From Nitrospira sp. (GTDB lineage: Bacteria > Nitrospirota > Nitrospiria > Nitrospirales > Nitrospiraceae): 7,743 nt of DNA. Shown here piece by piece: positions 1 to 7,008 of this stretch. Below the pieces are notes generated by a model. It had not been told where the DNA came from. It saw nothing but the letters and a program-made list of their open reading frames with translations, and ran no database searches. The stretch spans positions 1 through 7,743 of the forward strand of contig JABMDH010000161.1 of assembly GCA_015904075.1 (NCBI GenBank), in the 5' to 3' direction. Both the position numbers and the translations under genes were made by a program. Every line of letters starts with the position of its first letter. Position 1 is the stretch's first letter.

Positions 1-1
1 G

Positions 2-511
2 GATCTGGATACCGCTACCCATCGTGCGCTGGTCACCCAACACCTGATCGATGACTTTCACTCTCCGTTCGTCTTCTACGAGCCGGGATTCAATCTCCGC
101 TCGACCGATTTGAATGCCTTCATTGGAATCGGGCAAGTAGAGAAGCTGGATTGGATGACGGAACAGCGTCGGGCGAACCATGGGCGTTACCTGGATCGCC
201 TCAGTTCAAGCTTCTATGTCCAACGTCCCCCGAAGAACAGTCAGGTTGCCAGTATTTCTGTCGGCTTGTTAGCGGAGTCGCGCCAACAGCGCCAGCGGAT
301 CGTTCAAGCGCTCGTAGCGCGAGGGATTGAAACCCGCATTTTCTCAGCCGGTAATCTGGGGCTCCATCCATTCTGGACAAACCGGTATGGGACGACGAGT
401 TTCCCGGTGGCCGATCGTATTCATCACTGCGGCTTCTTTCTTCCAAACCACGCAGCACTGACACCGGACGATGTCGCCGCGATTTCGCAGGTCGTCCTGG
501 AGGCTGCATGA
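2..511 (+). CDS. DegT/DnrJ/EryC1/StrS-family sugar aminotransferase or dehydratase, C-terminal part (5' end outside window)
   Basis: This is the last 169 residues of a PLP-dependent enzyme acting on nucleotide-linked keto sugars. The frame is open from base 2, so the true start lies upstream; a TTG at 110 is internal. Seen directly: the family hallmark GFNLRSTDLNAFIGIGQ (fragment residues 29-45), which matches the conserved 'N-R-T/S-D-A-G-Q' region after the cofactor site, followed by the small C-terminal domain with GIETR (108-112) and AGN (116-118). From family knowledge, 'ETR...AGN' is more typical of the RfbH/DdhC/ColD branch (sugar 3-dehydratases) than of ordinary 4-aminotransferases, which tend to have 'TRPFF..LH'. 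The residue that would settle this, PLP-binding Lys versus the His of dehydratases, lies outside the window. The stop overlaps the next start by ATGA, implying coupling with the SDR downstream. Family is confident; the reaction is not. Confidence 0.88.
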   Translation, partial: DLDTATHRALVTQHLIDDFHSPFVFYEPGFNLRSTDLNAFIGIGQVEKLDWMTEQRRANHGRYLDRLSSSFYVQRPPKNSQVASISVGLLAESRQQRQRIVQALVARGIETRIFSAGNLGLHPFWTNRYGTTSFPVADRIHHCGFFLPNHAALTPDDVAAISQVVLEAA

Positions 512-1464
512 CAGATCCACTCCTGGTAACTGGTGGAACCGGTCTGCTGGGATCGGCCATTCGGAAGATCCGGCCTGACGCGATCTTCCTGTCGCGCGCA
601 GACGGTGACCTCCGTGACCACAGCGTTGCGCAACGGCTGCTGGAAGACATTCGGCCGGGGCAAATTCTTCATCTGGCTGGTTTGGTCGGAGGCGTGAAGG
701 CCAATGCGGCGAACAATAGCCGCTTCTTTGAGGATAATGCGCTCATCAATACGGGGGTGCTATCCGCTGCTCGCTCTCTGAGAATACAAAGACTTGTATC
801 GCTTCTCTCAAGTTGTGCCTTTCCTCTCTTTTCTGATCGGGCGACGACTGAAGACGATCTCCAGGCAGCACTTCCATACGACGGCAATGCGGGATACGGC
901 TACGCCAAGCGGATGCTGGACCTCCACACTCGCCTCGTGGCGAAAGAAGAGGACTGGAAGTGGACCACGCTGACACCGGTCACGCTCTATGGTCCTCAGG
1001 ATTCGTTTGATCCCGAGAGTGGTCACGTGGTGGGTTCGCTGATCAGCCGTTGCTGGGCTGCCAAAACAACCGGCACTCCGTTGGTCGTGTGGGGAAGCGG
1101 CCGTGCGGTGCGCCAATTCGTCTTTGTCGACGACGTGGCCAAGATCGCCGTCGATGCGGTTCAGGGCAACCTTGATTCGACCACGACCATCATTGCCCCG
1201 GACGCTGGTATCACCATTCAAACCCTGGCAGAAACCATCGCGTCAGTCATGGGCTATATGGGTCCGATTGTATTTGACCGTACTCAACCGGAAGGCGTGC
1301 TGGTGAAGCGCTTGCACAGCAGATCTTTTGCCGAGCGGTTTCCTGATTGCCGGTTCACCAGTCTGAAAAGCGGTCTCGAAGCGACGGTGCGTTGGTTCAT
1401 CGATCACTCATTATCAGGGAAAGGGATATCGAGCGGGTCCCTTCCACTCTGTCATCAGGCCTAA
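508..1464 (+). CDS. GDP-L-fucose synthase-like NAD(P)-dependent epimerase/reductase (extended SDR)
   Basis: A 318-residue extended short-chain dehydrogenase, close to the usual length of GDP-L-fucose synthases (Fcl/WcaG), which epimerise C3 and C5 and then reduce C4 of GDP-4-keto-6-deoxymannose. Seen directly: nucleotide-binding TGGTGLLG at residues 8-15; SSC at 101-103, corresponding to the Ser and the catalytic-type Cys of fucose synthases; YxxxK as Y130-K134; LYGPQDSF at 160-167; and H173 in a position matching the second acid/base residue. WGSG and the FVFVDDVA segment further on are also family-typical. Because SSC is not followed by the Asp-Glu pair of 4,6-dehydratases, it is not expected to be one. 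No 4,6-dehydratase is visible in the window, so its keto substrate must be made elsewhere. The ATG overlaps the upstream stop. Exact substrate is uncertain; a heptose-derived GDP-sugar is possible given the HddA/HddC-type neighbours. Confidence 0.87.
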   Translation: MTDPLLVTGGTGLLGSAIRKIRPDAIFLSRADGDLRDHSVAQRLLEDIRPGQILHLAGLVGGVKANAANNSRFFEDNALINTGVLSAARSLRIQRLVSLLSSCAFPLFSDRATTEDDLQAALPYDGNAGYGYAKRMLDLHTRLVAKEEDWKWTTLTPVTLYGPQDSFDPESGHVVGSLISRCWAAKTTGTPLVVWGSGRAVRQFVFVDDVAKIAVDAVQGNLDSTTTIIAPDAGITIQTLAETIASVMGYMGPIVFDRTQPEGVLVKRLHSRSFAERFPDCRFTSLKSGLEATVRWFIDHSLSGKGISSGSLPLCHQA

Positions 1465-1468
1465 GGAG
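1463..1468 (+). promoter_or_regulatory. Ribosome binding site for the second SDR gene, overlapping the upstream stop codon
   Basis: AAGGAG begins inside the TAA stop of the fucose-synthase-like gene and lies 11 nt before the ATG at 1480. It supports that start and implies that ribosomes ending the first SDR sit on the initiation signal of the second. Confidence 0.7.
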
Positions 1469-1479
1469 TCGCCATCTCA

Positions 1480-2427
1480 ATGACTACAAAACAGACACAC
1501 GTACTGGTGACCGGGGGAGCGGGTTATATCGGATCGGTGTTGTGCAAACAGCTTCTTGACCGGGGGCATCGCGTCACCGTCCTCGACAGTTTTCTGTATC
1601 GACAAAACAGCCTGTTGGATTGCTGCGCATTCGAGGCCTTCCGTGTCGTCCGAGGGGATTGCCGGGATGAACGAATCATCACGGATCTCCTGCGTGACGC
1701 GGATGTCATCATTCCGCTCGCTGCGCTGGTGGGAGCGCCGTTGTGCAATCGGGATCGAGTCGGCGCCTACACGATCAATTTCGAAGCGGTGCAGATGCTG
1801 GCGAAGCTCACCTCGCAACAGCAGCAGATCATCTTCCCGGTCACGAACAGCGGGTATGGCATCGGGCAACCGGGCGTTCCCTGCACGGAGGATTCGCCGT
1901 TACGACCCATCAGTTTGTATGGCGAGACGAAGGTCAAGGCCGAGCGGGTGGTGTTGGATCGCGGCAATGCGATCACGCTCCGGCTGGCCACAGTCTTTGG
2001 CGCGTCTCCTCGAATGCGGATGGACCTCCTGGTCAACGATTTCGTGTGGCGCGCGGTGCATGATCGAGCCGTCGTGGTGTTCGAGGGCCATTGTAAACGG
2101 AACTATATCCATATCAGAGACGTCGTGAAGGCCTTTCTTCACGCCATGGATCACTTTGAGAGCATGAAGAATCGCGCCTACAACGTTGGTCTCGACGACG
2201 CCAATCTCTCGAAACTGGAATTGTGCCGGGAGATCCAACGCCACATTCCTCAGTTTGTCTTTTTTGAAGCGCCGATCGGAGAAGATCCCGACAAACGGGA
2301 CTACATCGTCTCGAATGAACGGATTCTCTCGACCGGGTTCAAGCCGGACTGGTCGTTAGAACGCGGCATCCGGGAATTGACCAAGTGCTACACCATCGTG
2401 ACCGGAACGGGATACGGCAATGTCTAG
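1480..2427 (+). CDS. NAD-dependent nucleotide-sugar epimerase/dehydratase-family SDR
   Basis: A 315-residue extended SDR with a Rossmann fold at the N terminus. Seen directly: TGGAGYIGS at residues 11-19 for NAD binding; LAALVG near residue 80; NSGYG at 123-127, where S124 takes the place of the catalytic Ser/Thr; YGETK at 147-151 with catalytic Y147 and K151; and RNYIHIRDV in the substrate-binding half. The Ser motif lacks the Asp-Glu pair of 4,6-dehydratases, so epimerase or reductase chemistry is more likely. This type of SDR, with its 'ISLYGETK' and 'APIGEDPDKRDY' segments, is one I associate with sugar-nucleotide loci, but I cannot name the substrate. It follows the other SDR after 15 nt and precedes the HddA-type kinase by 33 nt, so it probably acts on the same sugar before or after activation. 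GalE-like 4-epimerase activity is an alternative. Confidence 0.85.
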   Translation: MTTKQTHVLVTGGAGYIGSVLCKQLLDRGHRVTVLDSFLYRQNSLLDCCAFEAFRVVRGDCRDERIITDLLRDADVIIPLAALVGAPLCNRDRVGAYTINFEAVQMLAKLTSQQQQIIFPVTNSGYGIGQPGVPCTEDSPLRPISLYGETKVKAERVVLDRGNAITLRLATVFGASPRMRMDLLVNDFVWRAVHDRAVVVFEGHCKRNYIHIRDVVKAFLHAMDHFESMKNRAYNVGLDDANLSKLELCREIQRHIPQFVFFEAPIGEDPDKRDYIVSNERILSTGFKPDWSLERGIRELTKCYTIVTGTGYGNV

Positions 2428-2445
2428 CGCCGGCATCCAACGGAT

Positions 2446-2451
2446 AGGAGG
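2446..2451 (+). promoter_or_regulatory. Strong Shine-Dalgarno sequence for the GHMP kinase gene
   Basis: A perfect AGGAGG lies 9 nt before the ATG at 2461, in the longest intergenic gap of the window (33 nt). It is the strongest initiation signal seen here and fixes the kinase start. Confidence 0.75.
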
Positions 2452-2460
2452 AGGGGCTCG

Positions 2461-3531
2461 ATGATCATCAGCCGCACACCCTTTCGCATCTCCTTCTTCG
2501 GAGGCGGAACCGATTACCCTGTGTGGTTTAAAGAGCATGGCGGCGCCGTCCTGGCCACCACGATCGACAAATATTGCTATATCAGCTGCCGGTATCTGCC
2601 TCCGTTTTTTGAACATCGCACGCGAATTGCCTATTCCCGCATTGAGCAGGCTAAGACCAACGCCGACATCGAACATCCGGCCGTTCGCGGCGTGCTTCAG
2701 CATCTCAACATCTCTCATGGACTGGAGATCCATCACGACGGGGACCTGCCTGCAAGAACCGGATTGGGTTCCAGCTCTTCGTTTACCGTCGGACTACTCC
2801 ACTCGCTCTACGCCTTGCAGCATACAATGCCCAGCAAGGCCGAGCTGGCGCATGCGGCCATCCATGTCGAACAGAATATTCTCCAGGAATCCGTCGGTTG
2901 CCAGGACCAAGTCATGGCCGCACACGGGGGACTTTGTCGACTGCAGTTCTTTCAAAACGGAGAAATCGGGTATACCCCGCTCGTCATGAAGCCCGAGCGG
3001 TTGGCCGCATTCCAAGACCACCTGCTGCTGTATTTCACCGGGTTTTCACGAACAGCTTCGGAAATTGCCAAAGAGCAAATCGCGAAGACAAAGCAGCGGC
3101 GGGTTGAACTGTTTGCCATGCTGCAAATGGTGCAGGAGGGCGTCTCCATCTTGTCCGGAGATCGGGACCTCGCAGACTTCGGCGAGCTGCTCCATGAAGC
3201 CTGGATGGTCAAGCGCAGCCTCACGTCGAAAATCACCACGCCGATGATCGATGACATCTATGAGGCGGCAAGGGGAGCCGGGGCGCTCGGCGGCAAACTG
3301 TTGGGAGCGGGCGGGGGCGGATTCATGCTCTTTTTTGCACGACCGGAAACGCATGCCCAAATACGAGCGGCCCTGCCGGGGTTGCTGGAAGTCCCCTTTC
3401 GCTTTGAAGGTCTCGGCAGTCAAATCGTGTTTTACCAGCAGGAAAGCCCGCTCATTCGCGACGTGTCGTGGGGCGAAGAGAGACACACCGTGGACATTCA
3501 CGCCTCGACGCCGTTTGGAAAGGTGGCATGA
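2461..3531 (+). CDS. hddA: GHMP-family sugar kinase, D-glycero-D-manno-heptose 7-phosphate kinase (HddA) type
   Basis: A 356-residue cytoplasmic GHMP kinase. Enzymes of this type transfer phosphate from ATP to the anomeric C1 of D-glycero-D-manno-heptose 7-phosphate in the GDP-heptose pathway. Seen directly, in order: motif 1 RTPFRISFFGGGTDYP at residues 5-20; the ATP-loop motif 2 GLGSSSS at 101-107; CQDQ with the probable catalytic base D149; and the glycine-rich motif 3 LLGAGGGG at 281-287. 'FFGGGTDYP' is a good marker of the HddA and fucokinase-like branch as opposed to galactokinase or homoserine kinase. The start is set by a perfect upstream AGGAGG. Its stop overlaps the ATG of an HddC-type nucleotidyltransferase, which supports the heptose assignment. 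The pathway partners GmhA and GmhB are not in the window. L-fucose-type kinase activity remains an alternative. Confidence 0.85.
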   Translation: MIISRTPFRISFFGGGTDYPVWFKEHGGAVLATTIDKYCYISCRYLPPFFEHRTRIAYSRIEQAKTNADIEHPAVRGVLQHLNISHGLEIHHDGDLPARTGLGSSSSFTVGLLHSLYALQHTMPSKAELAHAAIHVEQNILQESVGCQDQVMAAHGGLCRLQFFQNGEIGYTPLVMKPERLAAFQDHLLLYFTGFSRTASEIAKEQIAKTKQRRVELFAMLQMVQEGVSILSGDRDLADFGELLHEAWMVKRSLTSKITTPMIDDIYEAARGAGALGGKLLGAGGGGFMLFFARPETHAQIRAALPGLLEVPFRFEGLGSQIVFYQQESPLIRDVSWGEERHTVDIHASTPFGKVA

Positions 3532-4301
3532 CCGGCACTGCACTCCAGAGCTGCGACCTCCTCGTGCTATGCGGGGGCCAAGGCACCAGACTTCGATCAG
3601 TGGTCCACGATCGTCCCAAACCGATGGCTCCGGTCGGCGATCGCCCCTTTCTCGAGTTTGTCATTGACCCGTTGGTAGCACAGGGCATCCGGCGTGTCAT
3701 TCTCTGCACCGGATACATGAGCCGGCAGGTGGAGGAATGGTTTCTCGCACATGAGCATGACTACGAACTGCTGTTTTCCCGTGAGGCACGTCCAATGGGA
3801 ACCGCCGGAGCTCTTGCACAAGCCACGCATCTCGTCCGGAGCAACACAGTGATCGTCGTCAATGGCGACTCAGTCTGTGACGTGCACCTGGCCGAGCTGT
3901 TGGATCATCACCGCGCGACCGGCGCATGCGCGACGGTCACATTGACTCCGGCCACAGCTCGAACTGACGCAGGGAGCGTTGAAATGAACGCTGATACACG
4001 GTTGACTGGCTTTCAGGAAAAGGGACCTGCCACGTCGAGCTCCTTCCATAACGCCGGCATCTATGTCTTTGACCGGTCCGTTCTGAGCCGGATCCCGGCC
4101 GAACGCCCCTCTTCCATTGAAACGGATCTCCTTCCCGGGTTGCTCCCTCAGGGCCTGTACGGATTTGTGACCGATGCCCCCTTGTTCGATATCGGCACAC
4201 CGGAGCGGTTAACCCAGTTTCGCACCCATGTCGAATCACTTGCCCCGGCTGCCATGGCCGGAGCATCGGCTTCGCCGGACCGGAGGCGGCCTCGATCATG
4301 A
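3528..4301 (+). CDS. hddC: Sugar-1-phosphate nucleotidyltransferase, D-glycero-alpha-D-manno-heptose 1-phosphate guanylyltransferase (HddC) type
   Basis: A 257-residue nucleotidyltransferase that would join a sugar 1-phosphate to a nucleoside triphosphate, releasing diphosphate. Seen directly: GGQGTRLRSV at residues 16-25 and PKPMAP at 30-35, together the NTP-binding signature; PFLE just after; NGDS at 112-115 with D114 as the likely metal ligand; and DIGTPE at 221-226. The 'RSVV.D.PKPMAP...PFLE' wording is characteristic of HddC-like enzymes rather than RmlA or GalU. The ATG at 3528 is chosen because it overlaps the kinase stop (ATGA), has GGAAAGG just upstream, and places the signature near the N terminus. 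A longer frame from 3468 would add 20 unlikely residues inside the kinase gene. GTP as nucleotide donor is inferred from the family; other sugar phosphates are possible. Confidence 0.83.
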   Translation: MTGTALQSCDLLVLCGGQGTRLRSVVHDRPKPMAPVGDRPFLEFVIDPLVAQGIRRVILCTGYMSRQVEEWFLAHEHDYELLFSREARPMGTAGALAQATHLVRSNTVIVVNGDSVCDVHLAELLDHHRATGACATVTLTPATARTDAGSVEMNADTRLTGFQEKGPATSSSFHNAGIYVFDRSVLSRIPAERPSSIETDLLPGLLPQGLYGFVTDAPLFDIGTPERLTQFRTHVESLAPAAMAGASASPDRRRPRS

Positions 4302-5503
4302 CGACGCCACAGATCGTCAGCACCCTTCCATTTTCACAGCGCGGTGAGCGGCTGATCGGCCAGGAAATGTTTAAAGTGATGGACCGCGCCCAAGCGCTCG
4401 AGCGCCAAGGTCATCGAGTCTGCCATCTTGAACTCGGCAATCCCCGGATTGCTCCGCCTCAAGAAATTATTGAGGCAACCGTGGCCGCCATCGAGGCCAA
4501 GCAACTCGGCTATGCCCCGATGGCAGGACTTCTGGAACTGCGCACGGCGCTGGCGGATCGCTATGCACGCATCGCCAATCGCGCGATCGACGAGCATCAG
4601 GTCGTGATCAGCCCGGCTAATCTGATCATCAGCCAGTTCCTCGACGTGACCTGCAACCCTGGAGACCGCATCGCGCTGTTCACGCCGGCCTTTCCTTCCT
4701 ACTGGGCGGCGGCGGCGCATATCGGACTCGAGGTCATCCCGGTCTCTCTGAGCCAGGACAATGGATTCCACTTGGACGAGTCGCATATTGAGGCAGCGTT
4801 GGCCCTCCACCCCAGAGCCATTATCGTCAACTCGGCCAATAACCCGACGGGAGCCGTCTATACCCAACCCATGTTGGAGCGGTTAGCCCGGCGGTGCGAA
4901 GAAGAACAGGTCTGGCTCCTGAGCGACGAAACCTACGGCGATCTGTCTTTCGGCTGGCCGTTTTTCAGCCTGGCCTCTTGCGCCTCTCCGCAACTGGTCG
5001 TGATGTCGTCATTTTCAAAAGTGTTTTCCATCCCGGGCTATCGCGTCGGCTATGCCATGGCCCATCCGTCTGTGGCGGACAAACTGGCGCTGTCGACATC
5101 GACACTGATTTCCTGTCTGCCCGCCTTTACGCAACTCGGTTGCCTGGCCGGCCTCTCCGTGCTCGATCGCTATGCCACCCACGTGCGGTCGCATTGCAAC
5201 CGGGTGACCAGTACCTGCGCATCGATGATCAATCGATCGGGCGTGCTGCGGTGCGCCTCGCCCGAATCCGGCTTCTATCTCTTCGTGGATCTACAACAGA
5301 CCGGGTTCACCGATACGGCTTTCAGCACCCGCCTCCTCGAAGAGCAGCATACGGCGGTCACGCCGGGAAGCAGTTTTGGGTCCGACTGCGCGTCGTTTAT
5401 TCGCATTGCGACCTGCGGACAGGAAGCGGATGTGTTGGAAGGCGTTCAGCGAGTCATTCAATGTGCCCGGCAACGACGAGGAGCTCATGCCAAAGCCGCT
5501 TGA
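4298..5503 (+). CDS. Class I/II pyridoxal-phosphate aminotransferase
   Basis: A 401-residue fold-type I PLP enzyme of the aspartate-aminotransferase superfamily, full length for the family. Seen directly: LELGNPRIAPP near the N terminus (equivalent to the 'GEPDF' region); NNPTG with N182; SDETYGD with D210, which pairs with the pyridine nitrogen; SFSK with K241 as the Schiff-base lysine, followed by PGYRVGY; and R369 in FIRIATCG as the likely carboxylate-binding Arg. All catalytic residues are present. That Arg suggests an alpha-amino acid or alpha-keto acid substrate rather than a sugar, which is unusual beside nucleotide-sugar genes, where DegT-type aminotransferases are the norm. The start overlaps the upstream stop as ATGA and has GGAGG 11 nt before it; the end overlaps the radical SAM gene by 17 nt. 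I do not recognise the specific substrate. Confidence 0.9.
   Translation: MTTPQIVSTLPFSQRGERLIGQEMFKVMDRAQALERQGHRVCHLELGNPRIAPPQEIIEATVAAIEAKQLGYAPMAGLLELRTALADRYARIANRAIDEHQVVISPANLIISQFLDVTCNPGDRIALFTPAFPSYWAAAAHIGLEVIPVSLSQDNGFHLDESHIEAALALHPRAIIVNSANNPTGAVYTQPMLERLARRCEEEQVWLLSDETYGDLSFGWPFFSLASCASPQLVVMSSFSKVFSIPGYRVGYAMAHPSVADKLALSTSTLISCLPAFTQLGCLAGLSVLDRYATHVRSHCNRVTSTCASMINRSGVLRCASPESGFYLFVDLQQTGFTDTAFSTRLLEEQHTAVTPGSSFGSDCASFIRIATCGQEADVLEGVQRVIQCARQRRGAHAKAA
5478..5483 (+). promoter_or_regulatory. Ribosome binding site inside the aminotransferase gene, deciding the radical SAM start
   Basis: GAGGAG lies within the last codons of the aminotransferase gene, only 3 nt before the ATG at 5487. 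The short spacing is atypical, but the site favours that ATG over the in-frame TTG at 5376, which has no comparable signal. Confidence 0.5.
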
Positions 5504-6206
5504 TGTGTTGTTCGTAACGCCCCCAAGCCGTGTCCAGGTCTACCAGGATCTGAGCCGTGATCTGGCGGCAATCGAACCGCCGGTGTGGTCGGGATTGTTG
5601 ACGACTTTTATTCGGAACAACGGATACGAGGCGACCATCCTTGACGCGGAAGCGCAAGGTTTCAACCATCGGCAGACGGCTGAAGCCATCGTCGCGGCCA
5701 ATCCGCGTCTCGCGGTGTTTGTGATCTATGGACAGCAACCCTCTGCCTCCACTCAATGTATGCCGGCGGGTCGAGCCGTCTGCGAGATGCTGAACAACCT
5801 GTCGGACATTCCCTCGCTGGTCATGGGCACCCACGCCTCAGCGCTGCCGAAACGAACGCTCCTCGATGAGCCGTACACCTACGTCTGCCAGGGAGAAGGG
5901 CCGCACACGATTCTTGGACTACTCCGCGTCCTGAATGGCTCACAGTCCTCGCTGGCGAGCGTGCCGGGGCTCTGGTACCGGCAGGACGGACTAGCGGCTT
6001 CCAACCAGACTGCGCCACCGATTGCGGATCTCGATGCCGTACTCCCGGAACAGGCCTGGGATGTCCTCGACATGACTCGCTACCGCGCGCACAACTGGCA
6101 TTGTTTTGACAACCTCGACGCGCGCCAGCCGTACGCATCACTGCAAACCAGCCTCGGCTGCCCCTTCAAATGTTCCTCAATGCCCCATTTGAAGTGCCGA
6201 TGCTGA
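5487..6206 (+). CDS. N-terminal fragment of the split radical SAM gene
   Basis: This 239-residue frame holds the cobalamin-binding-like domain and the start of the radical SAM core, ending 10 residues after C229. The last residues (SSMPHLKCRC) are out-of-frame translation, not family sequence, and they do not restore CxxxCxxC. The start overlaps the aminotransferase stop by 17 nt, implying translational coupling. On its own it could at most bind a corrinoid; catalysis is not expected. Annotated alone it would look like a small B12-binding protein. Confidence 0.6.
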   Translation: MPKPLDVLFVTPPSRVQVYQDLSRDLAAIEPPVWSGLLTTFIRNNGYEATILDAEAQGFNHRQTAEAIVAANPRLAVFVIYGQQPSASTQCMPAGRAVCEMLNNLSDIPSLVMGTHASALPKRTLLDEPYTYVCQGEGPHTILGLLRVLNGSQSSLASVPGLWYRQDGLAASNQTAPPIADLDAVLPEQAWDVLDMTRYRAHNWHCFDNLDARQPYASLQTSLGCPFKCSSMPHLKCRC

Positions 6207-6985
6207 GAACCTGGAGTCCCGACAATGTGATCAGCCAGATCGACCGGCTCGTCCGGGTCTACGGCGTGACCAATATCAAGATTCCCGACGAGATGTTCGT
6301 CCTGAATCGTCGCCATGTGATCGGCATCTGCGATCGCATCATCGAGCGCGGCTACCGTCTCAATATCTGGGCCTATGCGCGCGTCGATACCGTACAGGAT
6401 CACGTGCTCGAAAAACTGAAGGCAGCCGGGTTTCATTGGCTGGGTCTGGGTATCGAATCCGGCAGTCAGCATGTACGTGATGGCGTCGAGAAGGGGCGCT
6501 TCGGGGAACCGGAGATCGTGAATACCGTCAAGAAAATCCAGGCGCACGGTATCCATGTCGCCGCCAACTACATCTTCGGCCTTCCGGACGACACGCTCGA
6601 TAGCATGCAGGGAACACTGGATCTCGCGCTCACGCTCAACACCGAATGGGCCAATTTGTATTGCGCCATGGCCTATCCGGGGTCGCCGTTGTATGCCCAG
6701 GCAAAAGAGAAAGGCTGGTCATTGCCGGACGATGCCGGCGGACCCGGCTGGATCGGCTACTCGCAGCACGCCTATGACACCCTTCCGCTCCCGACCGACA
6801 GGCTGGCAGCGACTCAGGTGTTGGATTTTAGAGACCGGGCATTCCAGCAGTATTTTCAGAACCCCGGCTATCTCACGATGCTTGACCGGACCTTCGGATC
6901 TCGCATCGTACAGCATGTGACAGACATGTGCGCGCACAACGTGCGCCGTCGCCACCACGATCTGGCGGCGGCCCCGGCAGCCTAA
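6170..6985 (+). CDS. C-terminal fragment of the split radical SAM gene
   Basis: This 271-residue frame carries the rest of the radical SAM barrel and the C-terminal domain: NAPFE at residues 4-8, DEMFVLN, GIESGS at 94-99 (SAM-contact region) and FGLPDD. It has no cluster-binding CxxxCxxC. Its ATG at 6170 lies inside the preceding frame, is not preceded by a Shine-Dalgarno sequence, and seems to be chance. Separate expression is unlikely to give a working enzyme. The good conservation of this part is what shows the gene was intact until recently. Confidence 0.55.
   Translation: MFLNAPFEVPMLRTWSPDNVISQIDRLVRVYGVTNIKIPDEMFVLNRRHVIGICDRIIERGYRLNIWAYARVDTVQDHVLEKLKAAGFHWLGLGIESGSQHVRDGVEKGRFGEPEIVNTVKKIQAHGIHVAANYIFGLPDDTLDSMQGTLDLALTLNTEWANLYCAMAYPGSPLYAQAKEKGWSLPDDAGGPGWIGYSQHAYDTLPLPTDRLAATQVLDFRDRAFQQYFQNPGYLTMLDRTFGSRIVQHVTDMCAHNVRRRHHDLAAAPAA
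6171..6178 (+). other. Frameshift/deletion junction in the radical SAM motif
   Basis: The second motif cysteine codon (6171-6173) is read in one frame, while the next family-matching codons, Leu-Asn-Ala-Pro from 6176, are in the frame one base back. The size of the shift fits a loss of 1 mod 3 bases, and the family spacing fits 10. Confidence 0.7.
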
Positions 6986-6995
6986 CCACGACCTT

Positions 6996-7002
6996 AGGGA
7001 GA
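6996..7002 (+). promoter_or_regulatory. Ribosome binding site for the ThDP enzyme gene
   Basis: AGGGAGA ends 6 nt before the ATG at 7009, within the 23-nt gap after the radical SAM gene. It supports that start. The ThDP enzyme thus has its own initiation signal and could still be translated despite the broken gene upstream. Confidence 0.65.
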
Positions 7003-7008
7003 GACGGC

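Larger units (their letters stand above)
5487..6985 (+). pseudogene. B12-binding-type radical SAM protein, broken by a frameshifting deletion at its iron-sulfur motif
   Basis: Taken together, the two frames spell one radical SAM protein of about 500 residues, typical of the family that has an N-terminal cobalamin-binding-like domain. The N-terminal part starts DVLFVTPPS and includes a GTHASALP segment and CQGEGP, typical of that domain, although no DxHxxG cobalt-ligand motif was seen. The core follows with TSLGCPFKC, giving two cysteines (codons at 6159 and 6171) of CxxxCxxC. Straight after the second cysteine the homology moves to another frame: NAPFE, RTWSP, DEMF, GIESGS and FGLPDDT. By family pattern (CSFCC.NAPF), about 10 nt are missing around 6174-6176, including the third cysteine codon. 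Without it the protein could not hold a normal [4Fe-4S] cluster, so I call it a pseudogene unless the sequence is wrong. No internal stop or other decay is visible, so the lesion is recent or artefactual. It sits between the aminotransferase and the ThDP enzyme. Confidence 0.82.

Noticed and set aside
1556..2128. Plus-strand 190-codon frame inside the second SDR gene
   Set aside because: Composition rich in Arg and Ser is typical of an out-of-frame reading; the SDR frame holds all motifs.
2428..2460. Possible terminator or internal promoter in the 33-nt gap before the kinase
   Set aside because: No inverted repeat with a T-run and no convincing -35/-10 pair; only the Shine-Dalgarno sequence is supportable.
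3468..3527. Longer start for the nucleotidyltransferase
   Set aside because: The extra 20 residues are out-of-frame kinase sequence; the ATGA overlap at 3528 puts the GGxGTRL motif at the normal distance from the N terminus.
3046..3543. Minus-strand open frame opposite the kinase (165 codons)
   Set aside because: Antisense shadow of a well-supported GHMP kinase; no domain and no own context.
4334..4867. Long minus-strand open frame opposite the aminotransferase (177 codons)
   Set aside because: It mirrors a gene with all catalytic motifs, shows no recognisable domain, and long antisense frames are common at this GC content.
5376..5486. Longer start (TTG at 5376) for the radical SAM gene
   Set aside because: It would add 37 residues lying wholly inside the aminotransferase gene with no family resemblance; the ATG at 5487 has GAGGAG before it and begins right at the DVLFVTPPS fold start.
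6165..6185. Programmed ribosomal frameshift joining the two radical SAM frames
   Set aside because: No slippery heptamer or following stem is apparent, and a shift at this point would still omit the third cysteine and about three residues of a strongly conserved motif.
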